This document shows, piece by piece, positions 18,610-28,398 of a stretch of DNA of 64,000 nucleotides. The DNA comes from Xanthomarina sp. F2636L. GTDB lineage: Bacteria > Bacteroidota > Bacteroidia > Flavobacteriales > Flavobacteriaceae. The notes beneath the pieces are model-generated. The model made no database searches and was not told the origin of the DNA. It saw nothing but the letters and a program-made list of their open reading frames with translations. Within the stretch, counting starts at the first letter, position 1. Every line of letters begins with the position of its first letter. The position numbers were made by a program, and so were the translations under genes. Location of the stretch: NCBI RefSeq assembly GCF_026410195.1, contig NZ_JAPMLM010000068.1, positions 625,001 through 689,000 of the forward strand, given 5' to 3'.

Positions 18610-20051
18610 TGTTAAAAAGAAAAAAAACCAAAATTGTAGCCACATTAGGCCCAGCAACTAGCACCAAAGAAATTTTAAAAGGGATGTTAGATGAAGGTGT
18701 TAACGTGTTTAGAATAAACTTTTCTCATGCAGATTATAAAGACGTAGAAGAACGTATTAAGATGATACGTGAACTAAACGACGAATTTGATTATAACGCA
18801 GCCATTCTTGCCGATTTGCAAGGCCCAAAACTACGTGTTGGGAACATGAAAGGTGAAGTTTTTGTAAATGAGGGAGATGAAATTGTTTTTGCAACTGGCG
18901 AACGTTTTGAAGGCACCAAAGAACGTGTTTATATGACTTACGATAAGTTTCCTCAAGATGCTAATCCTGGAGAAAAAATCTTATTAGACGATGGGAAGTT
19001 AATTTTCGAAGTGGTTTCTTCAGATAGAAAAACAGAAGTGGTAGCTCGAGTGATTCAAGGAGGACCTTTACGTTCTAAAAAAGGGGTAAACCTTCCAAAT
19101 ACAAATATTTCGCAACCAGCACTTACCGAAAAAGATATAGAAGATGCCCTTTTTGCAATTGAACAAAAAGTTGATTGGATGGCACTTTCTTTTGTACGTC
19201 ATGCTGAAGATTTAATGCAATTAGAAGAATTAATAAGCAAACATAGCGATCATAAAATTCCAATTATTGCAAAAATTGAAAAACCTGAAGCTGTTGCGAA
19301 TATCGATAAAATTGTAGCATATTGCGATGGTTTAATGGTAGCTCGTGGCGATTTAGGTGTTGAAATTCCAGCTGAAGAAGTACCTTTAATTCAAAAACAA
19401 TTGGTTTTAAGAGCCAAGCAGGCTAGAATTCCAGTAATTATTGCCACACAAATGATGGAAACCATGATTTCTAGTTTAACACCAACAAGAGCTGAAGTAA
19501 ACGACGTTGCAAACTCTGTTATGGATGGTGCAGATGCTGTTATGCTTTCTGGGGAAACCTCTGTTGGGAGTTACCCTATTCAAGTTATTAAACAAATGTC
19601 CAACATTATAAAAAGTGTTGAAGACTCCTCTTTAATTAAGGTGCCACAAGTACCACCACATATTAGAACCAAAAGATATATTACTAAGTCTATTTGCTAT
19701 CACGCAGCAAATATGGCTAATGAAATTGATGCTAAAGCTATTTCAACACTTACCAATAGTGGATATACAGCCTTTCAAATCTCGGCTTGGAGACCAAGTG
19801 CACATATATTAGTTTTCACTTCCAACAAAAGAATTTTAACTCAACTAAATTTACTTTGGGGAGTTAAGGCTTTTTATTACGATAAATTTGTTAGTACAGA
19901 CGAAACTATAGAAGACGTTAACGCCATTGCATGTAAAAAAGGATATTTAGAGCCTGGAGATATGTTAGTGAGTTTAGCTGCTATGCCAATACAAGCAAAA
20001 GGCATGGTTAATACGCTTCGAGTTACTGAGATTACAGATTGTAATTTTTAA
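18609..20051 (+). CDS. pyk: pyruvate kinase
   Basis: 480 residues. Characteristic blocks: FRINFSHA (substrate/nucleotide site), ILADLQGPKLRVG, IIAKIEKPEAV with the catalytic lysine, ARGDLGVE (metal-binding region), and ATQMMETMISSLTPTRAEVNDVANSV. It makes pyruvate and ATP from phosphoenolpyruvate and ADP, the last step of glycolysis. The start overlaps the preceding stop by one base; the stop overlaps the convergent dinB stop by four bases. Confidence 0.96.
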   Translation: MLKRKKTKIVATLGPATSTKEILKGMLDEGVNVFRINFSHADYKDVEERIKMIRELNDEFDYNAAILADLQGPKLRVGNMKGEVFVNEGDEIVFATGERFEGTKERVYMTYDKFPQDANPGEKILLDDGKLIFEVVSSDRKTEVVARVIQGGPLRSKKGVNLPNTNISQPALTEKDIEDALFAIEQKVDWMALSFVRHAEDLMQLEELISKHSDHKIPIIAKIEKPEAVANIDKIVAYCDGLMVARGDLGVEIPAEEVPLIQKQLVLRAKQARIPVIIATQMMETMISSLTPTRAEVNDVANSVMDGADAVMLSGETSVGSYPIQVIKQMSNIIKSVEDSSLIKVPQVPPHIRTKRYITKSICYHAANMANEIDAKAISTLTNSGYTAFQISAWRPSAHILVFTSNKRILTQLNLLWGVKAFYYDKFVSTDETIEDVNAIACKKGYLEPGDMLVSLAAMPIQAKGMVNTLRVTEITDCNF

Positions 20052-21160
20052 AACGCAAACTGCAATTGCACACTTACCGTTTTATATTCGGGTTTGCTTG
20101 GTTTTTTATTGCTCTTTTCATTATTTAAATTGGACATTGAAATACCAAGCAATCTTACCGAATTACTTAATTTTTCTTGATATAACAAGTCTTTCGCAAC
20201 CTCTAAAATCAAATCTTTATCACTCATAAAATATGGCAACGTTTTACTTCTTGTTTGTAAGGTGAAATCGCTGTATTTTATTTTTAAGGTGACTGTTTTT
20301 CCAGATACTTTGTTTTTGTTTAAGCGTTTGGAAACCTCTTGAGCTATATGTTCCAATTTTTCAAGCATGAAGATTTCGCTTGATAAATTCTCATTAAAAG
20401 TGCGCTCTGCAGCTAAAGACTTTCTAGTTCTATTGGGTTTCACTTCAGAGGTATGAATCCCTCGAACTATGTAATAATAGAAAGCTCCAGACTTTCCAAA
20501 GTTAGTATCTAAATATTCTAATGATTTAGATTTTAAATCTTTACCAGTAAAAATACCTAATTGATACATTTTTTCGGCAGTTACCTTGCCAACTCCATAA
20601 AATTTTCTAATATCTAGCGCCTCTAAAAAAGGTATAACCTCTTCAGGATTGACTGTTTTTTGACCATTAGGTTTGTTGTAATCACTAGCCACTTTAGCAA
20701 CAAACTTATTGACAGAAATACCTGCTGAAGCTGTTAAACCAACCTCTTTAAAAATACGATCTCTTATTTCTTTGGCAATTAAACTGGCACTTGGATTTCC
20801 TTTTTTATTTTCAGTAACATCGAGATATGCTTCGTCTAAGGATAATGGTTCTACCAAATCTGTATAATCATGGAAAATTTTTCTAATCTGTTTTGAAATT
20901 TCATGATATCTGTCAAAACGAGGTTTTATAAATATTAAGTCTGGACAATTCCTTCTGGCTTGTGCGCCACTTATAGCACTTCTAACTCCAAACTTTCTAG
21001 CTTCATAACTGGCAGCGCTTACCACACCACGAGTTCCACCACCTCCTACTGCAATGGGTTTACCTTTCAATTCTGGATTGTCCATTTGCTCTACAGATGC
21101 ATAAAAAGCATCCATATCTACATGAATAATTTTTCGAATGGGTAAATTGTCTGACATCAT
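20048..21160 (-). CDS. dinB: DNA polymerase IV (Y family)
   Basis: 370 residues. Catalytic acids are Asp15 in HVDMDAFYASVEQ and Asp109/Glu110 in LSLDEAYLDVT; YEARKFGVRS is the fingers motif; FYGVGKVTAEKMYQLGI is the helix-hairpin-helix thumb part; a little-finger domain follows. It copies past damaged bases at low fidelity. Two ATGs in a row could each be the start. It lacks a full canonical beta-clamp peptide, but the C-terminal VQLQFAF resembles one (a QLxLF-like end). Confidence 0.92.
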   Translation of the reverse strand: MMSDNLPIRKIIHVDMDAFYASVEQMDNPELKGKPIAVGGGGTRGVVSAASYEARKFGVRSAISGAQARRNCPDLIFIKPRFDRYHEISKQIRKIFHDYTDLVEPLSLDEAYLDVTENKKGNPSASLIAKEIRDRIFKEVGLTASAGISVNKFVAKVASDYNKPNGQKTVNPEEVIPFLEALDIRKFYGVGKVTAEKMYQLGIFTGKDLKSKSLEYLDTNFGKSGAFYYYIVRGIHTSEVKPNRTRKSLAAERTFNENLSSEIFMLEKLEHIAQEVSKRLNKNKVSGKTVTLKIKYSDFTLQTRSKTLPYFMSDKDLILEVAKDLLYQEKLSNSVRLLGISMSNLNNEKSNKKPSKPEYKTVSVQLQFAF

Positions 21161-21199
21161 GTAAATTTATAATATCTTTATCAAAAATGACGTGTCGAA

Positions 21200-21862
21200 A
21201 TGGGTAAAACAGCCATCATTTTAGGAGCTACTGGATTAACTGGAGGTTTGTTACTGGAAAAACTACTTTTAGATAGCAGATATAATAAAATTATTTTGTT
21301 TTCAAGAACATCTTGTGGTATCAAACATGATAAAATTGAAGAACATCTCGTAGATTTATTAGATCTAACCTCTCATAAAGAGGACTTTAATGCTGATGAA
21401 GTTTTTTGCTGCATTGGTACCACAAAAGCGAAAACTCCAAACGAAGAACAGTATCTTCAAATAGACTATGGGATTCCTGTTATGGCAGCACAACTTAGTA
21501 AAGAAAATAACATTAAAACATTTATTGTTATTTCTGCATTAGGAGCAGATAAACAATCCAATTTGTTTTATAACCGAACAAAAGGAAGGATGGAAGAAGC
21601 TATTTTAATGGAGAAAATTACAAATACTTATATCTTACAGCCTGCATTAATTGGAGGAAATAGAAGCGAAAAGAGATTTGGAGAGTCTGTTGCAAAACTT
21701 CTTATGAAATTTGTTAACCCTTTTTTATTGGGTTCTCTTTCAAAATATAAATCCATTCATCCTATAAGTATCGTCAAATGCATGGTTTTTCTCGCAAATA
21801 ACTCGTATCCTACTATACTAATCCCATCGGATGAAATTAAAAAAATAGCCATTAATAATTAA
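21200..21862 (+). CDS. NAD(P)-binding Rossmann-fold protein, HTATIP2-like
   Basis: 220 residues. N-terminal nucleotide-binding GATGLTGG (9-16), a conserved CCIGTTKAKTP after the fourth strand, and a YNRTK pair (Tyr124, Lys128) in the place of the SDR YxxxK active site. This pattern is that of the atypical SDR group including HTATIP2/TIP30-like and NAD(P)H-binding epimerase-like proteins. Substrate unknown. It is followed closely by the CYTH gene (26 bp). Confidence 0.75.
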   Translation: MGKTAIILGATGLTGGLLLEKLLLDSRYNKIILFSRTSCGIKHDKIEEHLVDLLDLTSHKEDFNADEVFCCIGTTKAKTPNEEQYLQIDYGIPVMAAQLSKENNIKTFIVISALGADKQSNLFYNRTKGRMEEAILMEKITNTYILQPALIGGNRSEKRFGESVAKLLMKFVNPFLLGSLSKYKSIHPISIVKCMVFLANNSYPTILIPSDEIKKIAINN

Positions 21863-21888
21863 AGTACCCTTTTTCATAGGCAATAAAT

Positions 21889-22365
21889 ATGATAGAAATT
21901 GAACGTAAATTTTTAGTTAAAAACAATACTTATAAAAAAGAAGCCTTTAAAGAAATCCATATAAAACAAGGATTTCTAAGCTCGGATAAAAATAAGATTG
22001 TTCGGATAAGAATTACTGATAATCAAGGTTTTATAACTGTAAAAGGACCTCCTTCAAATAATGGCATCTCTAGATTTGAATGGGAAAAAGAAATTTCTAA
22101 AACAGATGCCGAAGCTCTTTTTAATTTATGTGAAGAAGGCCGGATTGAAAAAACCAGATATTTAATAAACAAGGGAAACCACACTTTTGAAGTAGATGAA
22201 TTTTATGGTGCAAACGAAGGTTTAATTGTTGCTGAAATAGAATTAAACCATGTTACTGAACTATTTATAAAACCTGCTTGGTTAGACAAAGAAGTTACTG
22301 GAGACACCAAATATTATAACTCTCAATTAAGTAAAAGCCCCTATAAATCTTGGACTAAAAAATAA
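21889..22365 (+). CDS. CYTH domain protein (triphosphate tunnel metalloenzyme)
   Basis: 158 residues. The N-terminal MIEIERKFLV carries the ExExK signature (Glu3, Glu5, Lys7), followed by alternating charged strands (KIVRIRITDN, FITVKGP, EVDEFYG, IVAEIEL) that line the tunnel. Bacterial single-domain members hydrolyse inorganic triphosphate or related substrates with Mg or Mn; the real substrate here is not known. Cytoplasmic. Confidence 0.85.
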   Translation: MIEIERKFLVKNNTYKKEAFKEIHIKQGFLSSDKNKIVRIRITDNQGFITVKGPPSNNGISRFEWEKEISKTDAEALFNLCEEGRIEKTRYLINKGNHTFEVDEFYGANEGLIVAEIELNHVTELFIKPAWLDKEVTGDTKYYNSQLSKSPYKSWTKK

Positions 22366-22376
22366 CATTTTATATT

Positions 22377-22937
22377 ATGAAAAACCTCATCTTAATAAGC
22401 CTTTGTTTTATTGTTTTTTCAGCTTGTAAACAGGATAAACAAGGATCTTCAATAGACAATCTAGAAGACCCTACTTCTATTGAAATTACAGATACCATTG
22501 TAAAAATAGATACTATTATTGAAAAAATTAATGTTGTTCCTATTGAAAAAACTGACAAAGAGATTAAAGCAGAATTAAACTCAATGGGTTTTAAAACTTT
22601 CAATTACATCAACCCAAAAACTCAAGACACTATTTTAATGCAGCAATATTTTATGGCTTTTTTAAAAAGTGGTCCGATAAGGAATCAAAATGAAGAGGAG
22701 GCTGCTATGTTACAAGAAGCACATTTAGAACATTTATCTAAAATGTATCAAGAAGGTTATGCTGATTTAATTGGGCCATTTGGGGACGACGGTGATATTC
22801 GTGGCATAACGGTATATAATGTACCTACTTTAAAAATGGCAGATAGTCTTGCCAACTCAGACCCTTTAGTTAAAGCTGGTAGATTGGTTGTTGAAGTACA
22901 TCCTTGGTGGGCTGCCAAAGGAAATTCGCTACGATAA
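22377..22937 (+). CDS. YCII-related domain lipoprotein
   Basis: 186 residues. Lipoprotein signal MKNLILISLCFIVFSACKQ with lipobox Cys17. A low-complexity acidic linker leads to a YCII-like ferredoxin-fold domain (about 80-180: FMAFLKSGPIRNQNEEEAAMLQEAHLEHLSKM, given in part, then GPFGDDGDIRGI and VEVHPWW). YCII-like domains are mostly of unknown activity. Membrane-anchored versions are common in flavobacteria. The gene ends in a 9-bp convergent overlap with the ABM gene. Confidence 0.7.
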   Translation: MKNLILISLCFIVFSACKQDKQGSSIDNLEDPTSIEITDTIVKIDTIIEKINVVPIEKTDKEIKAELNSMGFKTFNYINPKTQDTILMQQYFMAFLKSGPIRNQNEEEAAMLQEAHLEHLSKMYQEGYADLIGPFGDDGDIRGITVYNVPTLKMADSLANSDPLVKAGRLVVEVHPWWAAKGNSLR

Positions 22938-23240
22938 TGAAAAGTCGTATTCTCGTTCTACTTTACAGATTCTAACATGATACCAATGGTACCATTGGCT
23001 TCTTCCTTTTTGTTGTGCTAAAAGATGTTCGGAATGTTGTTTCCATGTTTTAATAGCTTCTAAACTTTCCCAATAACTAACAGTAATTCCTATATGATTT
23101 CTTGCAGATTCTATTGCTAAAAACCCTTTTTGCTGTTTGGCTAATGATTCCATTTTCTCTGCCATTTCTGGATAACCATTAACATCTTCATTTTGAATTG
23201 AAGTAAAAATAACTGCATAATATGGAACTGTTTTAGTCAT
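22929..23240 (-). CDS. antibiotic biosynthesis monooxygenase (ABM) domain protein
   Basis: 103 residues from ATG 23240, the start in MTKTVPYYAVIFTSIQ; longer reading gives an unrelated N-terminus. The ferredoxin-like ABM fold is seen from AVIFTS, GFLAIESAR, and ISVSYWESLEAIKTWKQH-like strand and helix (here GITVSYWESLEAIKTW). Members include heme-degrading and quinol monooxygenases, but many have no known substrate. The ATG overlaps the end of the isoaspartyl peptidase gene by 8 bp (ATGACTAA), a coupled-translation arrangement. Confidence 0.8.
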   Translation of the reverse strand: MTKTVPYYAVIFTSIQNEDVNGYPEMAEKMESLAKQQKGFLAIESARNHIGITVSYWESLEAIKTWKQHSEHLLAQQKGRSQWYHWYHVRICKVEREYDFSLS

Positions 23241-24327
23241 TATAAATCCCAATATATAATTCATCTTTATCATTTATGGAGGCTCGATACATACCTGCTG
23301 TATTAAATTCCATGACCATATTCCCATTTTTATCAACGGCAATAATCCCGCCATCACCCCCAAGATCTGGAATTTTTTCTTGAATAACTACACGAGCAGC
23401 TTCTTGAAGCGAAAGTCCTTTATATTCCATTAATGCAGAAATATCGTGAGCTACCATACCGCGAATAAAAAATTCTCCCCAGCCTGTACTAGAAACAGCG
23501 CAGGTATTATTATTGGCATAAGTTCCTGCTCCAATTATTGGAGCATCACCTATTCTTCCCCAACGTTTGTTGGTCATACCTCCGGTAGAGGTTCCTGCAG
23601 CTAAATTTCCGCTTTTGTCTAAAGCAACACAACCAACCGTTCCAAATTTAGAGTCTTTAATAGTAGCATCATAAAATGCTGTTTTATTAACTTTCTTTTT
23701 ATTTTCTTCATGACTTTTTACGCGCTTTAGAGAGTTCATTCTACTTTCAGTATAGAAGTAAGTAGAATCTACAATTTCTAAACCTTGTTCCTGTGCAAAT
23801 ATATCTGCTCCATGTCCTGCTAACATAACATGTGGAGAATGCTCCATAACAGTTCTTGCCAAACTTATCGGGTTTTTTACTGTTTTTGTTCCTGCAGAAG
23901 CCCCTGCATTTAAGGTTTTTCCATCCATAATGGAAGCATCTAATTCGTTTGTACCAGCATTTGTAAAAACAGCTCCTTTTCCTGCATTAAACAAAGGAGA
24001 GTTTTCCATTATACGAATAGTTTGTTCTACGGCATCCAAACTACTTCCCCCATTTTTTAAAATCTCATATCCCACGCGAACAGCTTCTTCTAATTTTAAC
24101 TTATAAGCTGCTTCGTCATCTTTAGTCATATTTTCTTTTAAAATTGTTCCTGCGCCTCCATGAATAACAATGGCAAATTCATTGATTTTTTTTTCATTTT
24201 TATCTTTTGATCGTTCTAAAGTGTCATTTGCTAATTGTCTGCTATTAGAAAAAGCCTTTAGTTCTTCTTCATTCTTACAACTAGAAACAACTAAAAATAA
24301 AAGCAAAAAATACAGGTAGGGTCTCAT
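23233..24327 (-). CDS. isoaspartyl peptidase/L-asparaginase, lipoprotein form
   Basis: 364 residues. Lipoprotein signal MRPYLYFLLLFLVVSSCKN with Cys17, so periplasmic or surface-attached. Ntn-hydrolase of the plant-type asparaginase family: VIHGGAGTI (55-63), NAGKGAVFTN, NELDASIMDG, and the autocleavage site FGTVGCVAL, where Thr230 becomes the N-terminal nucleophile of the beta chain; GTSTGG and GAGTYA line the active site. It removes beta-aspartyl residues from peptides or hydrolyses asparagine. Confidence 0.92.
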   Translation of the reverse strand: MRPYLYFLLLFLVVSSCKNEEELKAFSNSRQLANDTLERSKDKNEKKINEFAIVIHGGAGTILKENMTKDDEAAYKLKLEEAVRVGYEILKNGGSSLDAVEQTIRIMENSPLFNAGKGAVFTNAGTNELDASIMDGKTLNAGASAGTKTVKNPISLARTVMEHSPHVMLAGHGADIFAQEQGLEIVDSTYFYTESRMNSLKRVKSHEENKKKVNKTAFYDATIKDSKFGTVGCVALDKSGNLAAGTSTGGMTNKRWGRIGDAPIIGAGTYANNNTCAVSSTGWGEFFIRGMVAHDISALMEYKGLSLQEAARVVIQEKIPDLGGDGGIIAVDKNGNMVMEFNTAGMYRASINDKDELYIGIYND

Positions 24328-24405
24328 AAATACAAAATTTAAAATACAAGTCTTAAAGTTACGTTATTTCGAAAACCTATCTCCAGAGAAACAACATTTT
24401 ATTCC

Positions 24406-24413
24406 TATCTTTG
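24406..24413 (+). promoter_or_regulatory. -7 box of the aldehyde dehydrogenase promoter
   Basis: TATCTTTG, an exact TAnnTTTG match, 38 bp before the ATG at 24452. No clear -33 TTTG. Confidence 0.55.
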
Positions 24414-24451
24414 TGATATTAATTAATAATCAGTAAAAAAATTAAGCAAAT

Positions 24452-26005
24452 ATGGAAGCAATTGCTACCGATTACGGAATTGAAAAAGCTCTAAAACAAC
24501 TTGGAGTAAAAGATATAAATGAAGGGACTTCTACAGGCTCTAATAACTTTGCCAATGGCGAGGTTATTGAAAGCTATTCTCCTGTAGACGCGCAATTAAT
24601 TGGTAAAGTAAAATCGACCACAAAAGAAGATTACGAAAAAGTTATAACAACAGCATCTGCTGCTTTTTTAACTTGGAGAAATATGCCAGCACCTCAACGT
24701 GGTGAAATAGTTCGTCAATTTGGAAATAAGTTACGTGAATTAAAAGAACCTTTAGGAAAGTTAGTTTCTTACGAAATGGGAAAATCTCTCCAGGAAGGTT
24801 ATGGAGAAGTTCAAGAAATGATTGATATCTGCGATTTTGCAGTTGGTTTATCAAGACAATTAAACGGACAAACCATCCCATCGGAACGTCCAGGTCACGT
24901 TATGCGTGAGCAATGGCATTCTTTAGGTGTGGTTGGAATTATTTCGGCTTTTAACTTTCCAGTAGCTGTTTGGGCATGGAATACGGCTTTAGCTTGGGTT
25001 TGTGGAGATGTATGTATCTGGAAAGCTTCAGAAAAAACACCTTTATGCGCAGTAGCTTGTCAGAATATTATAGCTGGAATTTTAAAAGAAAATAACTTAC
25101 CAGAAGGTATTTCAAATATTATTACAGGAGATTATACAGTGGGTGAAATGATGACTACCGACACGAGAGTTCCATTAATTTCTGCTACAGGTTCTACAAG
25201 AATGGGAAGAATTGTTGGTGTAACAGTTGCAGAACGTTTTGGAAAATCTTTATTAGAATTAGGTGGTAACAATGCCATTATTATTACTCCTACAGCCGAT
25301 TTAAAAGTGGTTGTGCCAGGTGCTGTATTTGGTGCTGTTGGAACTGCCGGACAACGTTGTACTTCAACTCGACGATTAATTATTCACGAATCTGTTTACG
25401 ATAAAGTAAGAGATGCTATTGTTGGTGCATACGGACAGTTAACTATTGGAAACCCATTAGACGAGAAAAACCATATTGGACCATTAATTGACAAAGACTC
25501 TGTAAACACCTATTTAGCTGCTATTGAAAAAGCAAAAGCTGAAGGTGGAAATGTATTAGTTGAAGGTGGCGTTTTAGAAGGTGAAGGATACGAAAGCGGA
25601 TGCTACGTAAAACCTGCTATTATTGAAGCTGAAAATCATTACGAAATTGTACAGCACGAAACTTTTGCTCCTGTTTTATACTTAATGAAATACTCTGGAG
25701 AGGTTGAAAATGCTATTGAACAACAAAATGGTGTTGCTCAAGGATTATCTTCTGCTATCATGACAAATGAGATGAAAGAAGCTGAAAAGTTCTTATCGTT
25801 TGCTGGTTCAGATTGTGGAATTGCCAATGTAAATATTGGAACTTCAGGTGCTGAAATTGGTGGTGCCTTTGGTGGTGAAAAAGAAACAGGTGGAGGCCGT
25901 GAGTCTGGATCTGATGCTTGGAAAGTATATATGAGACGTCAAACAAATACAGTAAACTATTCTGATGAGTTACCATTAGCTCAAGGAATTAAGTTCGATT
26001 TATAA
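24452..26005 (+). CDS. aldehyde dehydrogenase, ALDH7/piperideine-6-carboxylate dehydrogenase type
   Basis: 517 residues. Catalytic Cys303 in GTAGQRCTSTRRL and general base Glu269 in LLELGGNNAII. The ELGGNNA wording and the N-terminal region (SYSPVDAQLIGKV) are typical of the ALDH7 (antiquitin) group, which oxidises alpha-aminoadipic semialdehyde/piperideine-6-carboxylate in lysine breakdown. No other lysine catabolic gene is adjacent, so the substrate remains an inference from the family. Own promoter and terminator. Confidence 0.88.
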   Translation: MEAIATDYGIEKALKQLGVKDINEGTSTGSNNFANGEVIESYSPVDAQLIGKVKSTTKEDYEKVITTASAAFLTWRNMPAPQRGEIVRQFGNKLRELKEPLGKLVSYEMGKSLQEGYGEVQEMIDICDFAVGLSRQLNGQTIPSERPGHVMREQWHSLGVVGIISAFNFPVAVWAWNTALAWVCGDVCIWKASEKTPLCAVACQNIIAGILKENNLPEGISNIITGDYTVGEMMTTDTRVPLISATGSTRMGRIVGVTVAERFGKSLLELGGNNAIIITPTADLKVVVPGAVFGAVGTAGQRCTSTRRLIIHESVYDKVRDAIVGAYGQLTIGNPLDEKNHIGPLIDKDSVNTYLAAIEKAKAEGGNVLVEGGVLEGEGYESGCYVKPAIIEAENHYEIVQHETFAPVLYLMKYSGEVENAIEQQNGVAQGLSSAIMTNEMKEAEKFLSFAGSDCGIANVNIGTSGAEIGGAFGGEKETGGGRESGSDAWKVYMRRQTNTVNYSDELPLAQGIKFDL

Positions 26006-26030
26006 TATTATAATAATTAGTGTTAATTTT

Positions 26031-26065
26031 AAAAGACCGTTTTCTCTTTCGAAAACGGTCTTTTT
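26031..26065 (+). terminator. Rho-independent terminator of the aldehyde dehydrogenase gene
   Basis: AAAAGACCGTTTTC/GAAAACGGTCTTTT hairpin followed by a short T run, 26 bp after the stop. Confidence 0.88.
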
Positions 26066-26088
26066 GCATTCTATTAATTAACAAAGCC

Positions 26089-26123
26089 TTTGCATTTATA
26101 GTTAAGGCTTTTAGCTATTTTTG
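26089..26123 (+). promoter_or_regulatory. promoter of the prolyl oligopeptidase gene
   Basis: TTTG (26089-26092), 23-bp spacer, TATTTTTG (26116-26123). Both elements match the Bacteroidota consensus, with the spacer at its upper limit. The ATG is 53 bp further on. Confidence 0.55.
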
Positions 26124-26176
26124 AAGTTTATCTTTTTAATCAAGTTTTGTATTAAACCCATCTATATAGAGTTCTC

Positions 26177-28312
26177 ATGAAAAAAATTATTATCTCTTGT
26201 TTATGCGCAACTGTTATTTTTAGTTGCGATACAAATACTAAAAAACCAGAAACGTCATTGAAATATCCTAAAACTAAAACCGTAGATACTGTAGACTCTT
26301 ATTTTGGAACAGAAGTTAAAGATCCCTACAGATGGCTAGAAGACAACAGAAGTCCTGAAACTGCTGCCTGGGTTAAAGAAGAAAATAAGGTAACTCAAGA
26401 CTATTTAAAAACAATCCCTTATAGAGACAGTTTAAAAGAACGCTTAAAGACACTTTGGAATTTTGAAAAAATTAGCGCTCCTTCAACCGAAGGCGACTAT
26501 AATTACTATTTTAAAAACGATGGACTTCAAAATCAATCTGTTGTTTATAGAAAGAAAAAAGACGATACAAAAGAAGAAGTTTTTCTGGATCCAAATACCT
26601 TTAGTAAAGATGGAACCACGTCTTTAGGAGGCTTATTTTTCTCAAAAAACAGCAAGATGCTTGCTTATGCTATTTCTGAAGGAGGTAGCGATTGGAGAAA
26701 AGTCATCCTTATCGATACCGAAACTAAAGATATCCTAGAAGACACTTTGGTAGATATTAAATTTAGTGGTGTTTCTTGGTATAAAAACGAAGGCTTCTAC
26801 TATTCTAGTTACGACAAACCAGAAGGGAGTGAACTCTCTGCAAAAACAGATCAGCATAAAGTTTTTTATCATAAATTAGGAACTCCACAAAAAGAGGACC
26901 TTCTTATTTATGGAGGAACAGATGCAGAAAAACATCGATATATTACTGGAAATGTTAGTGAAGATGATCGATTTTTATTTATAAATCCGAAAGTATCTAC
27001 GTCTGGAAATAAATTATATGTAAAAGACTTAAATAAGACCAATGCTCCTTTTGTTGAAATTATAGGTAATACAGATAGTGATACAGGACTTATTACAAAT
27101 AAAGGAGAGACTTTATACTTATTAACCAATCTAAATGCACCCAATAAACGGGTTGTAAAAGTATCGGCATCAAATCCTAATCCAGAAAATTGGGTAGATG
27201 TTATTCCAGAATCAGAACATGTGTTGTCGGCTTCAAAAGCAGGTCATTATCTCTTTGCTGTTTATATGGTAGATGCTGTTTCAAAAGTATTTCAATACAA
27301 TTACGACGGGAAACTAGTTCGCGAAGTAGAACTTCCTGGACTTGGGTCTGCTGGAGGTTTTTCAGCCAAAAAAGATGAAACTGAATTGTATTACTCCTTT
27401 ACCAATTATATTACTCCTGGAAATATCTACAATTACCAAATAGAATCTGGAGCTTCAAAACTGTATAGCAAACCTGAGATTGATTTTAATCCGAATGAAT
27501 ACGAAAGCAATCAGGTGTTTTTCACATCAAAAGATGGCACAAAAGTACCAATGATTATTACTCATAAAAAAGGGTTAGAATTAAACGGAAACAACCCTAC
27601 CATCCTTTATGGTTATGGCGGATTTAATATCAGTTTAACGCCTGCATTTAGCATTGCCAATGTGGTTTGGATGGAACAAGGAGGTATTTATGCCGTTCCT
27701 AATTTACGTGGAGGTGGTGAGTATGGAAAAAAATGGCATGATGCCGGAACTAAAATGCAAAAGCAAAATGTATTCGACGACTTTATTGCAGCTGCCCAAT
27801 ATTTAATTGATAACAAATACACTGCTTCAAAATATTTAGCTATTAAAGGGGGATCTAACGGTGGACTCTTAGTTGGAGCAACCATGACACAACGTCCAGA
27901 CTTATTTCAAGTGGCTTTACCAGCTGTGGGTGTTTTAGACATGCTCCGTTACCATACGTTTACTTCGGGAGCTGGCTGGGCATACGACTATGGGACATCC
28001 GAAGATAATAAGGAGATGTTTACATATTTAAAGAACTATTCGCCTTTGCATAATATTAAAGAAGGTGTGGAATATCCTGCCACTTTAATAACTACGGGCG
28101 ATCATGACGACAGAGTCGTGCCAGCACATAGTTTTAAATTTGCTGCCGAATTACAGAGCAAACAAACTGGAGCTCATCCAACCCTAATTCGTATTGAAAC
28201 AGACGCAGGTCATGGCGCAGGGACTCCAGTAAGTAAAACCATCGAGCAACATGCGGATGTTTTCGGGTTTACGCTTTATAATATGGGTTTTAAAACCTTG
28301 CTTAAAAAATAA
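26177..28312 (+). CDS. prolyl oligopeptidase family serine peptidase (S9A), lipoprotein
   Basis: 711 residues. Lipoprotein signal [19 protein letters not shown], so exported and lipid-anchored. An N-terminal DPYRWLED motif and a seven-bladed propeller region (about 80-430) come before the alpha/beta-hydrolase catalytic domain: [16 protein letters not shown], nucleophile Ser560 in [12 protein letters not shown], Asp in [12 protein letters not shown], His in DAGHGAG. It cuts short peptides after proline. Length agrees with the usual 690-730. Confidence 0.94.
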   Translation: MKKIIISCLCATVIFSCDTNTKKPETSLKYPKTKTVDTVDSYFGTEVKDPYRWLEDNRSPETAAWVKEENKVTQDYLKTIPYRDSLKERLKTLWNFEKISAPSTEGDYNYYFKNDGLQNQSVVYRKKKDDTKEEVFLDPNTFSKDGTTSLGGLFFSKNSKMLAYAISEGGSDWRKVILIDTETKDILEDTLVDIKFSGVSWYKNEGFYYSSYDKPEGSELSAKTDQHKVFYHKLGTPQKEDLLIYGGTDAEKHRYITGNVSEDDRFLFINPKVSTSGNKLYVKDLNKTNAPFVEIIGNTDSDTGLITNKGETLYLLTNLNAPNKRVVKVSASNPNPENWVDVIPESEHVLSASKAGHYLFAVYMVDAVSKVFQYNYDGKLVREVELPGLGSAGGFSAKKDETELYYSFTNYITPGNIYNYQIESGASKLYSKPEIDFNPNEYESNQVFFTSKDGTKVPMIITHKKGLELNGNNPTILYGYGGFNISLTPAFSIANVVWMEQGGIYAVPNLRGGGEYGKKWHDAGTKMQKQNVFDDFIAAAQYLIDNKYTASKYLAIKGGSNGGLLVGATMTQRPDLFQVALPAVGVLDMLRYHTFTSGAGWAYDYGTSEDNKEMFTYLKNYSPLHNIKEGVEYPATLITTGDHDDRVVPAHSFKFAAELQSKQTGAHPTLIRIETDAGHGAGTPVSKTIEQHADVFGFTLYNMGFKTLLKK

Positions 28313-28350
28313 GTGAAGCTGTAAAAAGCTAAAGTTTATTCAATAAATTT

Positions 28351-28384
28351 AAAGTCGTTTGAAATTTCAAACGACTTTTTTTAT
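28351..28384 (+). terminator. Rho-independent terminator of the peptidase gene
   Basis: A perfect inverted repeat AAAGTCGTTTGAAA/TTTCAAACGACTTT followed by T residues, 38 bp after the stop. Confidence 0.9.
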
Positions 28385-28386
28385 CC

Positions 28387-28394
28387 TATTTTTG
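28387..28394 (+). promoter_or_regulatory. -7 box of ABC ATPase gene, directly at the start codon
   Basis: TATTTTTG exactly fits TAnnTTTG and is separated from the ATG at 28399 by only four bases (TAAC). Transcription would start at or next to the ATG, so the mRNA is predicted to be leaderless. Confidence 0.6.
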
Positions 28395-28398
28395 TAAC